DNA of 30,393 nucleotides from an uncultured Oscillospiraceae bacterium (lineage in GTDB: Bacteria; Bacillota; Clostridia; Oscillospirales; Oscillospiraceae), in contig CALWYM010000037.1 of NCBI GenBank assembly GCA_944385775.1, positions 1 through 30,393 on the forward strand, written 5' to 3'. Of the stretch, positions 1-7,326 are shown in pieces. The notes beneath the pieces were generated by a model. That model ran no database searches, was not told where the DNA came from, and saw only the letters and a list, made by a program, of their open reading frames with translations. A program made the position numbers and the translations under genes. Positions within the stretch are counted from its first letter, which is position 1, and each line of letters starts with the position of its first letter.

Positions 1-2549
1 AGACAACAGCCGGTTCTGTCATTGACGCGGTGAAGCCCACCTTTGATGGTAACAAGGACGAGGAAGGCAACGATATAACAGCCGGCGGCGAGCCCTGGTT
101 TGTGGTCTATGACAGCGAGGACGCGGTAAAGGCCAAGTACAACAACCTGAAAAGCGCTCTTAGCGGTGCAGCCTCCGGTGATACAGTTGTAATGGGCAAG
201 GACGTCGTTGTCACCGACGAAGGTCTTGTCGACTACGGCGACGCTGCTATTAAGGTTCCCGAAGGTGTAACCCTGGACGGCAACGGGCTTACCATTACCG
301 CTGAGGGTTGGACAAGCACAAATAAGTTCCACATTATCGGCGTCAGCGAAACCGATGAGGGCACCACCACAACAATTAAGAACCTGAACATTGTGGGCAA
401 TGCCAGCACCAAGTCCGGTATCCATGCCTATATGTGCGAGGGAACCGTAGAAATCAGCGGTGTTGATATTAAAGACTGCGGCAACGCTGCGGTTCAGGTA
501 AACGGCTCCGAAGTCGAATCCGACGGTCTTACCACCAGCGGCAATACCTGGGGCGCTGTCAATGTAGACAAGGGCAGCGGAGTTGACACCACCGCTTCAT
601 TTACCGTGGGAGAAGGCTGCGAATTTGCCGAGCCCCTCAAGGTATGGACTGAGCTCACAAATGAGGAAAACGGTGAAACCGAGCCTGTTACCGTTCCCGA
701 GACATGGAAGCCAGTACTTGGCAGCACCACCACTGCCTACGCTCCGGAGGATTCTCTTACCCAGCAGGTAGTTAAAAACGAGACCACCGAGGTTTATTAT
801 CAGACTCTCCAGGACGCTATCGCAAACGCAGCTTCCGGCGACAGCCTGTATGTTGCCCCCGGCACATATGAGATTTCCGACGCTGTCGTACTTAATAAAA
901 AGCTGACTATCCGCGGTTCCGAAGAAAAAACCGTTATTGTCGGTACATACAAGCAGGACGATGGCAACGGTCTGTTTACCTTTACAGGCGGCAGCGAGGG
1001 CAGTGTCCTGAAAGATATGACAATCGAGTACAAGGACTCCGGCTCACAGCAGGCGGCTGTGTACTTTGATTACGGTTTCACCGGTGGTTCCGAGACTGAT
1101 GTCACCAAAATTCAGAATGTCCACTTTATCGGCGGCGATGATTTGGATAGCATTGGCGGTTCAATAGCCATTTCCTCCACCTATACCACAGGCGGCTACG
1201 TGGAGGTTACCGGGTGCACCATTGAAAACTTCAAGTACGGTATGTACTTCAATGCAATTCACCATTTGACAGTCTCTGATAACGTTATTGACGGCACATC
1301 GTATAATGCCATCAATATTGCCGGTGACGGTGAAGTTCCGTGCTCCGACATTACCATCGAGGGCAATACCCTTACCAATATCTCCAACGCAGGTTATGAG
1401 TATGATGAGTATTCAAGCGGTATTCGTGTTGGTACAAATTCTGATAATATCGCTGTTGAAAATAACGACATTACCATGCTCAACGATAAAACAGGAGTCT
1501 ATTTTGACCCTGTCAGCGAAGGCGACGAGAATCCGCGCTACATTGTGACCATAGTAGTCGATGGCGAACAGGTTGGACAATATGTTGTCACTGACGGCAA
1601 GTTCACTCTGCCGGCTGCTCCCGTTAATGACGGATATGTATTCGGAAGCTGGTATGACGGTGAGGATAACTACTACGCCGAGGGAGACGAAGCCACTATT
1701 ACCGGAGATACTGTCTTTACCGCTTTGTGGATTACAAATAGTTCCTCCGGCAGCAATGGGTATTCCGTCACTGTTTCCGGAACCGTTAACGGCACTGTAA
1801 CCGTATCTCCTGCAAACGCAGCTTCCGGTTCCACTGTGACAGTTACCGTCACTCCTAACGCCGGCTACGTTCTTAACGTACTTACCGTAAAGGATTCCTT
1901 TGGCAATACCGTGACTGTAACCGGAGCAAACGGCAAATATACCTTTAAGATGCCAAGCACATCAGTTACCGTAACAGCAACCTTCACCGACGCTGTCAGC
2001 GTTCTGCCCTTCACCGATGTGGCAACAACTGACTGGTTCTATGAGGCTGTTAAGTATTCCTATGAAAACGGCATGATGAACGGCATCGGAGATAACCTCT
2101 TTGCCCCTAACGCCACTGTGACCCGCTGCATGATTGCTCAGGTTCTTTATAACCTTGAGGGCAGACCTGCTGCCGGCAGCGGCGTGTTCACCGATGTTGC
2201 ATCTGACCAGTGGTACGCCAATGCCGTTAACTGGGCGGCAGCCAACGGCATTGTGGGCGGCTACGGCGACGGCACCTTCGGTCCCGAGGACAACATTACC
2301 CGTGAGCAGATGGCGCAGATTCTGTATAACTACGCCGCTTTCAAGGGCTATGACGTCATGCCTCAGGGCGACCTTACAGTATTTGTAGACAGAGCTGAGG
2401 TTTCAGAATGGGCAGTGTCCGCCGTCAGGTGGACTGTGGGTAACGGTCTGCTTCAGGGCTATAACGGAAGCCTTGCTCCTACCGGTACCGCTACCCGCGG
2501 CGAAGTTGCTAAGATTCTTATGAACTTCTGCGAGACCATAGCAAAGTAA
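1..2549 (+). CDS. Beta-helix and InlB-repeat surface protein with three C-terminal SLH domains (5' end outside window)
   Basis: The reading frame is open to the left edge (first full codon at 3), so the N-terminus and any signal peptide lie outside; the GTG at 30 is probably internal. Residue numbers count from 30. About residues 40-500 hold right-handed beta-helix (pectate-lyase/NosD-like) sequence in two modules, each opening with a stretch like AASGDxxxV. Residues about 503-566 match an InlB B-type repeat (GYVFGSWYDG, TVFTALW). Residues about 577-655 match the divergent bacterial repeat (NAGYVLNVLTV, MPSTSVTVTATF). Three SLH domains start near 659, 720 and 784 (FTDVATTDWF, FTDVASDQWY, FVDRAEVSEW). 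SLH domains typically bind pyruvylated secondary cell-wall polymer, so this is inferred to be a wall-anchored adhesin or carbohydrate-interacting protein. No catalytic residues could be assigned. It ends at a strong terminator. Confidence 0.9.
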   Translation, partial: TTAGSVIDAVKPTFDGNKDEEGNDITAGGEPWFVVYDSEDAVKAKYNNLKSALSGAASGDTVVMGKDVVVTDEGLVDYGDAAIKVPEGVTLDGNGLTITAEGWTSTNKFHIIGVSETDEGTTTTIKNLNIVGNASTKSGIHAYMCEGTVEISGVDIKDCGNAAVQVNGSEVESDGLTTSGNTWGAVNVDKGSGVDTTASFTVGEGCEFAEPLKVWTELTNEENGETEPVTVPETWKPVLGSTTTAYAPEDSLTQQVVKNETTEVYYQTLQDAIANAASGDSLYVAPGTYEISDAVVLNKKLTIRGSEEKTVIVGTYKQDDGNGLFTFTGGSEGSVLKDMTIEYKDSGSQQAAVYFDYGFTGGSETDVTKIQNVHFIGGDDLDSIGGSIAISSTYTTGGYVEVTGCTIENFKYGMYFNAIHHLTVSDNVIDGTSYNAINIAGDGEVPCSDITIEGNTLTNISNAGYEYDEYSSGIRVGTNSDNIAVENNDITMLNDKTGVYFDPVSEGDENPRYIVTIVVDGEQVGQYVVTDGKFTLPAAPVNDGYVFGSWYDGEDNYYAEGDEATITGDTVFTALWITNSSSGSNGYSVTVSGTVNGTVTVSPANAASGSTVTVTVTPNAGYVLNVLTVKDSFGNTVTVTGANGKYTFKMPSTSVTVTATFTDAVSVLPFTDVATTDWFYEAVKYSYENGMMNGIGDNLFAPNATVTRCMIAQVLYNLEGRPAAGSGVFTDVASDQWYANAVNWAAANGIVGGYGDGTFGPEDNITREQMAQILYNYAAFKGYDVMPQGDLTVFVDRAEVSEWAVSAVRWTVGNGLLQGYNGSLAPTGTATRGEVAKILMNFCETIAK

Positions 2550-2570
2550 ATCTCTTAGCCTGAAATAAAA

Positions 2571-2606
2571 AGAGGCGCTCCCTTAAAGGGGAGCGTCTCT
2601 TTTTTA
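2571..2606. terminator. Bidirectional intrinsic terminator between the SLH gene and the GT8 gene
   Basis: Inverted repeat AGAGGCGCTCCC / GGGGAGCGTCTCT around a short AT loop. It is followed by a T-run on the plus strand and preceded by an A-run, which is a U-tract on the minus strand. It therefore serves both convergent genes. Confidence 0.9.
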
Positions 2607-2629
2607 TTTTTGCCGAAATAACAAAGGGG

Positions 2630-3442
2630 TTACCTTATTCCCCGCTTTTTCATCTCCTCCACTGTATTTCTGTAATAAACGTCAAGCTCACCGGTGTAGT
2701 TTTCCTTCCATGGCTTATTTCTGCCGCAATAGTGGATTATAACGGTGTTTTTCCAAACCCAGTCCATAATCTCGTCTCTTTCAAAGGGCCAACGAAGGTA
2801 CAGCATACGTTCCGTCATGTTATACACAAGGGGGTCAAGGGAGTATATTCTTTTCCCGTACAGACCGCTTATAATATCCTGATCCGGCAGCAAAAGCCTG
2901 TTCTTTCGCTCTCTTATGTACTGAAAAACCGCGCTGTAATCTTGGTTTTTCCTCAAAAGCTCAAGATTCATCAGCATAACGCCGGAATTAATATATGGCG
3001 CCTTTTCCTCAAGGTCAAGACGCAGCTCATTAAGCTTTGTCATAACCTTTCCCGTGTGGGAGGCTGCGGCAAAGTAATACTGACCCATATCAAGACCGTA
3101 AAGCTCGCAAAGAGAACCTTTTACGATAATATCCGGGTCAAGATACAGTATCCTGTCCATGTCCCGGGGCAGGTATTTTGAGGCAAAAATCCTGTAATAC
3201 ATCTCCCTGGGATAACGGGAGGATACTGGCGCTCCCTGAAGCTCCGCCTCCCCCACCTCAATAAGGCGCACCGATCCCCTGCCGGAAAGCACTTTCTCCG
3301 TCTCCCTCAAATCCTCAATCTTAAGGGATGAGTGAAGGATATACACATGTACTCTTTCGTCAGGATTTGACTTTAGCAGTGAATAAAGCATGACATTCAT
3401 GTAAGGCACATAGTTTTTGTCAACAGTAAGGAGAAGATTCAT
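2630..3442 (-). CDS. Glycosyltransferase family 8 protein
   Basis: A 270-residue GT8 (GT-A fold) retaining glycosyltransferase. It should transfer a sugar from a nucleotide-sugar donor in the cytoplasm; donor and acceptor cannot be told. Visible family features are the N-terminal strand LLLTVDKNYVPYMNVMLYSL, the metal-binding DxD motif in ILYLDPDIIV (about residues 98-107), YINSGVMLMNL (about 150-160), PDQDIISGLYG, and the C-terminal nucleotide-binding IIHYCGRNKPWK. The start is fixed by AGGAGG 7 bases upstream. It follows sigE on the same strand after 68 bases and ends at a bidirectional terminator, so it may be the last gene of the spoIIG transcript. A role in spore or cell-envelope polysaccharide is only inference. 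Confidence 0.9.
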   Translation of the reverse strand: MNLLLTVDKNYVPYMNVMLYSLLKSNPDERVHVYILHSSLKIEDLRETEKVLSGRGSVRLIEVGEAELQGAPVSSRYPREMYYRIFASKYLPRDMDRILYLDPDIIVKGSLCELYGLDMGQYYFAAASHTGKVMTKLNELRLDLEEKAPYINSGVMLMNLELLRKNQDYSAVFQYIRERKNRLLLPDQDIISGLYGKRIYSLDPLVYNMTERMLYLRWPFERDEIMDWVWKNTVIIHYCGRNKPWKENYTGELDVYYRNTVEEMKKRGIR

Positions 3443-3510
3443 GGCGTCCTCCTGATTTTACACAATATAGCTTTTATTTACCACCTGATTTTCAACTGAA
3501 GATAAACAAA

Positions 3511-4215
3511 TTAAAGTTTTCGCATAATATCCCGGCGCATACGCTGGATAATCCGCTTTTCAAGGCGGCTTATGTAGCTTTGTGAAATGCCCAGAATATC
3601 GGCGACTTCCTTCTGGGTCCGCTCCTCGCCGCCCTCCAGACCAAACCGCAACGTGATTATCTCCCGTTCCCTTTTTGAAAGATGCTCCAGCGCCTGGCGC
3701 AGCAGCATTCTGTCAACGTCGTCCTCTATGGGCTCCAGCACTGTGTCACCCTCAGTTCCCAGAATATCCCCCAAAAGCAGCTCGTTTCCGTCATAATCGG
3801 CGCTCAGCGGCTCGAATATGGACACCTCTGTACGGCGGGAACGGTTTTTCCGTAAAAACATAAGTATTTCGTTTTCAATGCACCGGCTGGCATAGGTGGC
3901 AAGGCGGATATTTTTCCCCGTGTCAAAGGTATTAACCGCCTTGATAAGCCCGATTGTGCCTATGCTTATCAGGTCCTCAAGACCTGCCGCCGGGCTGTCA
4001 AATCTTCTGGCTATGTAAACCACAAGACGGAGATTGTGCTCGATAAGCTTCTGCCTTGCCGACTCATCGCCTTTTGCAAGCGCCTCAAGAGCAGCCTGCT
4101 CCTCCTCCCTTGTAAGAGGCGGCGGAAGGGATTCTCCCGTTATGTAGTACAGGCTGTTTCCCTTAAAAAGCCGGGCAAGAAGCCATTTTATTCTGTAAAA
4201 TAAAAGTAATTTCAT
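3511..4215 (-). CDS. sigE: Sporulation sigma factor sigma-E precursor (mother cell)
   Basis: 234 residues, close to the 239 of Bacillus subtilis SigE. It directs RNA polymerase to early mother-cell sporulation promoters. Residues 1-23 are the basic/hydrophobic pro-sequence, and the processing region YYITGESLPPPL matches the SpoIIGA cleavage site of the family, so cleavage is predicted near Tyr23. Region 2 spans about residues 54-125 (HNLRLVVYIARRF, DLISIGTIGLIKAV, RLATYASRCIENEIL). Region 4 with its helix-turn-helix spans about 175-230 (QKEVADILGISQSYISRLEK). GGAGG lies just upstream of the ATG and overlaps the end of spoIIGA, two bases away, implying translational coupling. The usual downstream partner sigG is not adjacent; a GT8 gene follows instead. 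Confidence 0.97.
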   Translation of the reverse strand: MKLLLFYRIKWLLARLFKGNSLYYITGESLPPPLTREEEQAALEALAKGDESARQKLIEHNLRLVVYIARRFDSPAAGLEDLISIGTIGLIKAVNTFDTGKNIRLATYASRCIENEILMFLRKNRSRRTEVSIFEPLSADYDGNELLLGDILGTEGDTVLEPIEDDVDRMLLRQALEHLSKREREIITLRFGLEGGEERTQKEVADILGISQSYISRLEKRIIQRMRRDIMRKL

Positions 4216-4217
4216 TT

Positions 4218-4988
4218 TTATCCTCCCTGAGTAAGGGCGCTGTACCCCCTTTCGTCCCGTCCAAGCTCATCGGTTATGGCAATTATCATTTTCTCGCTGC
4301 GCCCGGAAAGCTCCGAACCGTCAGGATAAAAGGCCAAAAGCAGCCCTCCGCCTCCCACTGCCCTGTACGGCACAAGACAAAAGGGCGGTCCCCCAAGACG
4401 GCGCAGCGCTTCACCCGGGTCTGTAAAACGGCAAAGGATATTTCTTGTCTCCCTGTCAAAAAGGGGCAGCACAGCCTCTTTTCTGCAAACAGTTACGGGA
4501 AGCCCTGTCACCGGGTCGCAAAGGGTGTTTCCTGTGTCTCTCAGGGTCGTCAGCGTCACCTTTCGTCCTTTCAGCCAAATCGTAAGAGGCGCGAGCTCAC
4601 CTCTGACCCGATGGGCAGCCGCCCCTTTAAGGGCACGGAGGAGCAGTATTCCCAGAATAAAAAGGACCCACACTCCGGCGCCGCTGCGCCACACCGCGGC
4701 AACAAAGCCCCCCAGCGCCATGGAAGCCACAAGGAAAACCGCCGCAGCTCCCCAGCTTCCCAGAGCGGCAAAGCCCACAATGGAGCCTATCGCGCCCTTT
4801 ACCGCAAGGCTGCGGAGAAATCCTCCGAAAATTTCCGCCGCAAGCCCGTAAAGCCCTCCCAAAAAAGCCGCAAGAAGAATCCTTTTCCCGCGGACAGTCC
4901 CGCCGGTAAGCCCTCCGGTCGCCCACAAAAGAAGAAAGTCCGCTAGAAAATTTTTAAAAAATACCTCGTCTGCGTAAACTGTGTATAT
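4218..4988 (-). CDS. spoIIGA: Sporulation sigma-E processing aspartyl peptidase SpoIIGA, apparent ATA start
   Basis: Membrane aspartic protease that cleaves pro-sigma-E at the asymmetric septum. The C-terminal half carries the catalytic motif DTGNTLCDPVTGLPV (Asp about residue 151 of the 256-residue form); the N-terminal half is a bundle of hydrophobic helices. The first usable canonical codon is TTG at 4928, but the frame continues 20 more residues upstream with family-typical sequence VYADEVFFKNFLADFLL, which completes the first membrane helix. An in-frame TAA at 5006-5004 closes the frame upstream, and no ATG, GTG, TTG or CTG lies between it and 4928. AGGAGG at 5002-4997 sits eight bases before ATA at 4988-4986, so ATA is the best-placed start. 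Either initiation is at AUA or an ATG has been lost. sigE follows two bases downstream. Confidence 0.85.
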   Translation of the reverse strand: MYTVYADEVFFKNFLADFLLLWATGGLTGGTVRGKRILLAAFLGGLYGLAAEIFGGFLRSLAVKGAIGSIVGFAALGSWGAAAVFLVASMALGGFVAAVWRSGAGVWVLFILGILLLRALKGAAAHRVRGELAPLTIWLKGRKVTLTTLRDTGNTLCDPVTGLPVTVCRKEAVLPLFDRETRNILCRFTDPGEALRRLGGPPFCLVPYRAVGGGGLLLAFYPDGSELSGRSEKMIIAITDELGRDERGYSALTQGG

Positions 4989-5017
4989 TGCCCTCGCCTC
5001 CTTTTAAGTATGGCAAT

Positions 5018-5046
5018 ATTATAGTCCCCATGCCCCGGCAAACTAC
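5018..5046 (-). promoter_or_regulatory. Probable spoIIGA-sigE promoter
   Basis: TATAAT on the minus strand at 5023-5018, about 15 bases before the spoIIGA Shine-Dalgarno site. No consensus -35 stands 17 bases upstream. In Bacillus spoIIG the sigma-A promoter is Spo0A-dependent with an abnormal spacer, so a poor -35 would fit. Only weak look-alikes of the Spo0A box (TGTCGAA) are seen around 5045-5080. Confidence 0.45.
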
Positions 5047-5074
5047 GTCGGAATAGGAGGAGAAAAAATTTTTG

Positions 5075-5104
5075 TGGACAGGTGGGCTTTACAGATGATA
5101 AAAT
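5075..5104 (+). promoter_or_regulatory. Sigma-A-type promoter of the SAH-hydrolase-like gene
   Basis: TGGACA at 5075-5080, an 18-base spacer, and TAAAAT at 5099-5104. The -10 overlaps a small near-palindrome (GATAA-AA-TTATC, 5097-5108) that could be an operator. It is divergent from the spoIIG promoter within about 60 bases. Confidence 0.5.
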
Positions 5105-5140
5105 TATCTCACATAAATCGGGAAAGGAGCGGAAAATTTT

Positions 5141-6388
5141 ATGCAGGCGGCTTGGAACGGTTCCCTTGCCCTGAGCGGTGAGAGGAAAATACAGTGGTAC
5201 TGGGGCTTTATGCCCCTTTTGGGGATTATAGAAAGGGAATTTCAGAGGGAAAAGCCCTTTGCCTGGATAAAAATAGCCGCCTCACTGCCCCTGGGCGGAA
5301 AAAGCGCCTGCCTGTGCAGGCTTCTTACGGCAGGGGGAGCACAGCTACGCATTGCCGCCTACGACAGGGAGTGCACCGAAAGTGACGTTGCAGCGGCTCT
5401 TTCCCGGGGTGACTGTCAGGTGTTTTACTGTTCCTCACCCTCTGAGGGGCAGTATGAAAAATGTCTGGACGAGGCTCTTGGCTTCAGACCCCACCTTATA
5501 ATGGACAGCGGCGGTGCTTTGCTGTGCCGGCTGCTTAACGGCGGCTACGAGCTTTTTGAAAACATTATAGGCGGCTGGGAAACCACCGCACCAGACTTAG
5601 ACCTTGTCTGCGGAAGGGATATTTCCTTTCCCATGGTAAATATTACCTCGTCACGGTGTATAAGCCTGCTTCATCAGCCATGGCAGGACGCCCGTGGCAG
5701 CTGGGAGCGTTTTTTAAGTCTCACCGGTCTTTCTCTTTCAGGAAGGGAGGTTGTGGTGGCAGGGTACGGTTACAGGGGTCGTTCCATGGCGCTGTGGGCA
5801 AGGGAGCTGGGGGCAAAGGTCACGGTGACTGAGCATGACCCGGTACGTGCCCTTCAGGCTCTGGCCGAGGGCTGCGGAGTGATGACTATGGAAAACGCCG
5901 CTCCCATGGGTGATATTTTCGTTGCCGCGGCAGGCAGGAAAAACCTTATCTCCTCTGAGCATATGGAGAAGATGAAAGAAGACGCTATTTTGTGGGATTT
6001 AATGCCGGCAGTCCGCCAGATTGACATTGAGTGGCTCCGCTCCGCCGCCGTATCGGTAAGCTCCGGGGGAGACAGAAACAGAGTTCGGAGCTTCCGTCTT
6101 TCTGAGGGAAAGCGGCTTTTTCTGCTGCTGTTTCTTGAGGAGCCTTTCCCGGGCGAGGAGTACCCCAGGGAATACGGTGAAGTCAGCATAGCCCTTCAGG
6201 CTCTTACCGCAAGGCACCTGATAGCGCGCCGTGGGGAGCTTTCCTCCGGGCTTATCTCCATGCCTGAGGAGCTTGACAGAAAGGCGGCAGCGTTAAAGCT
6301 TGCCTCCATGGGCGTGGAAATGGGCGAAAGCACCGTCGAAACCCGGGACCTTTCAGGAGAGAAAAAGCATTTTGATACCGAGGAATAA
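5141..6388 (+). CDS. Divergent adenosylhomocysteinase-like protein, catalytic residues lost
   Basis: 415 residues, full length for the S-adenosylhomocysteine hydrolase (AHCY) family. It is colinear with it: KIQWYWGFMPLL and REKPF (16-40), ESDVAAAL (80-87), LIMDSGG (119-125), WETT (146-149), NAD-binding VVVAGYGYRGRSMA (204-217), VTEHDPVRALQA (229-240), DIFVAAAGRKNLI (258-270) and the family C-terminus MPEELDRKAAALKLASMGV (374-392). Active-site positions are changed: the substrate-binding His of the IHLEAKT segment is Pro50, the DDGGD segment reads DSGGA, the NDSxxKxxxDN segment reads NITSSRCISLL (catalytic Lys to Arg172, Asp to Leu176), and the His of GHF is Pro289. The NAD site looks intact, so this is probably a nucleotide-binding pseudoenzyme or an enzyme with another reaction. 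The start follows AAAGGAG. It is divergent from spoIIGA and monocistronic. Confidence 0.85.
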   Translation: MQAAWNGSLALSGERKIQWYWGFMPLLGIIEREFQREKPFAWIKIAASLPLGGKSACLCRLLTAGGAQLRIAAYDRECTESDVAAALSRGDCQVFYCSSPSEGQYEKCLDEALGFRPHLIMDSGGALLCRLLNGGYELFENIIGGWETTAPDLDLVCGRDISFPMVNITSSRCISLLHQPWQDARGSWERFLSLTGLSLSGREVVVAGYGYRGRSMALWARELGAKVTVTEHDPVRALQALAEGCGVMTMENAAPMGDIFVAAAGRKNLISSEHMEKMKEDAILWDLMPAVRQIDIEWLRSAAVSVSSGGDRNRVRSFRLSEGKRLFLLLFLEEPFPGEEYPREYGEVSIALQALTARHLIARRGELSSGLISMPEELDRKAAALKLASMGVEMGESTVETRDLSGEKKHFDTEE

Positions 6389-6390
6389 AA

Positions 6391-6418
6391 AAGAGGAAGG
6401 CAAAAAAGCCTTCCTCTT
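6391..6418. terminator. Intrinsic terminator, bidirectional
   Basis: Perfect 11-bp inverted repeat AAGAGGAAGGC / GCCTTCCTCTT with an A6 loop, just after the stop at 6388. A-runs on the left give a U-tract for the minus-strand regulator remnant. Confidence 0.85.
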
Positions 6419-6426
6419 ATGATTTT

Positions 6427-7201
6427 TCAGTAGGAAAAATCCGGACTTATGCCGTATTTTTTCATGTACCGCCAAAGAGTTGTCTTACTGATACCCAGCT
6501 CCGCAGCCACCTTTTCACGGCTGCCGCCGTGCTTTTTAAGAAGTGCCGTCAGCTCCTCGGCCTTCGGGTCACGGTAAGCGCCCCCGTCGCCAGGGGACTG
6601 CATTTTGGGCACCACCTGCTCAATCTGCCGGCGGAGAAAGTCCTCGCTTATGCTGCGCCGCTCCGTAAGAAGCAAAACCCTTTCGCAGGTCGCGCTTATC
6701 TGGTTTAGGTTTCCCGGCCAGTCGTACTTTTCCGCGTAGGTCTTCGCCCCCTGGGACAATGTAACATGACGGTGATAGACCCGCTCCCACTCGTCCATAT
6801 AAAAGTCAAGCCAGCCCAGAACGTCCTCCTTGCGCTTTTTAAGGGGTTCCAGCTCAAAGTTTAACACGCTGAGCATATAATACAAATCTCCGCGGAATGT
6901 GCCGTTCTCCACCTTAGAGACGAGATTTTTCGTGGTGGAGGCTATAATCCTTACGGAAATGGTGGTGGGAAGGCGCCACCAGAGCGATTTTTTCCTTATG
7001 GGCAGATATTCTCTTTACAAGCATTCCCAGCTCCTGAAGACTGGTTTTAAGTTTTACCAGAGGCAGCCGTGACTTTTTCCTGACAATCTGGGCATAGTAA
7101 CCTCTTGCGATAACAAGATCGCAGCCTCCGTCCTCCACAAGGCGAAGCTGCTCCTCCACCTGGTCCTGGGGCACAAAAACAGATCCTACTATGTTTTCAG
7201 T
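6427..7201 (-). pseudogene. PrpR-type sigma-54-dependent transcriptional activator, internally deleted remnant
   Basis: Two joined fragments of one gene in different frames. The 5' fragment (7201-6914) matches the middle of a PrpR_N sensor domain: GGCDLVIARGYYAQIVRKK, LPLVKL, KIALVAP. The 3' fragment reads RLPTTISVRIIASTTKNL, then ENGTFRGDLYYMLSV, LEPLKKRKEDV and DWPGNLNQI, which is the C-terminal third of the AAA+ sigma-54 interaction domain. It ends in a Fis-type helix-turn-helix (SREKVAAELGISKTTLWRYMKKYG). The frames switch near 6975-6985. The rest of the sensor domain and the Walker A, GAFTGA and Walker B segments are missing, roughly 300 residues. The N-terminus is also cut, since an in-frame TAA lies at 7204-7202 with only GTG at 7174 inside. 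It cannot work as an ATP-driven activator. It lies downstream of the broken garR gene. Confidence 0.85.
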
Positions 7202-7225
7202 TTAACCGTATACTTCCCCGAAGTC

Positions 7226-7276
7226 AACAAAAAACCGCCAAGGACCGGGAAAGGTTTACGCCTTTCCCGGTCCTTG
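7226..7276 (-). terminator. Intrinsic terminator of the garR-type gene
   Basis: Perfect 16-bp inverted repeat at 7239-7254 and 7261-7276 with a 6-base loop (TTTACG on the plus strand). On the minus strand it is followed by GCGG and then six U. It lies 50 bases past the stop at 7327. Confidence 0.92.
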
Positions 7277-7326
7277 ACAAGTGAACTGACAGATCAAATA
7301 TATAGGAAAATTAGGAGAATTCTTAA

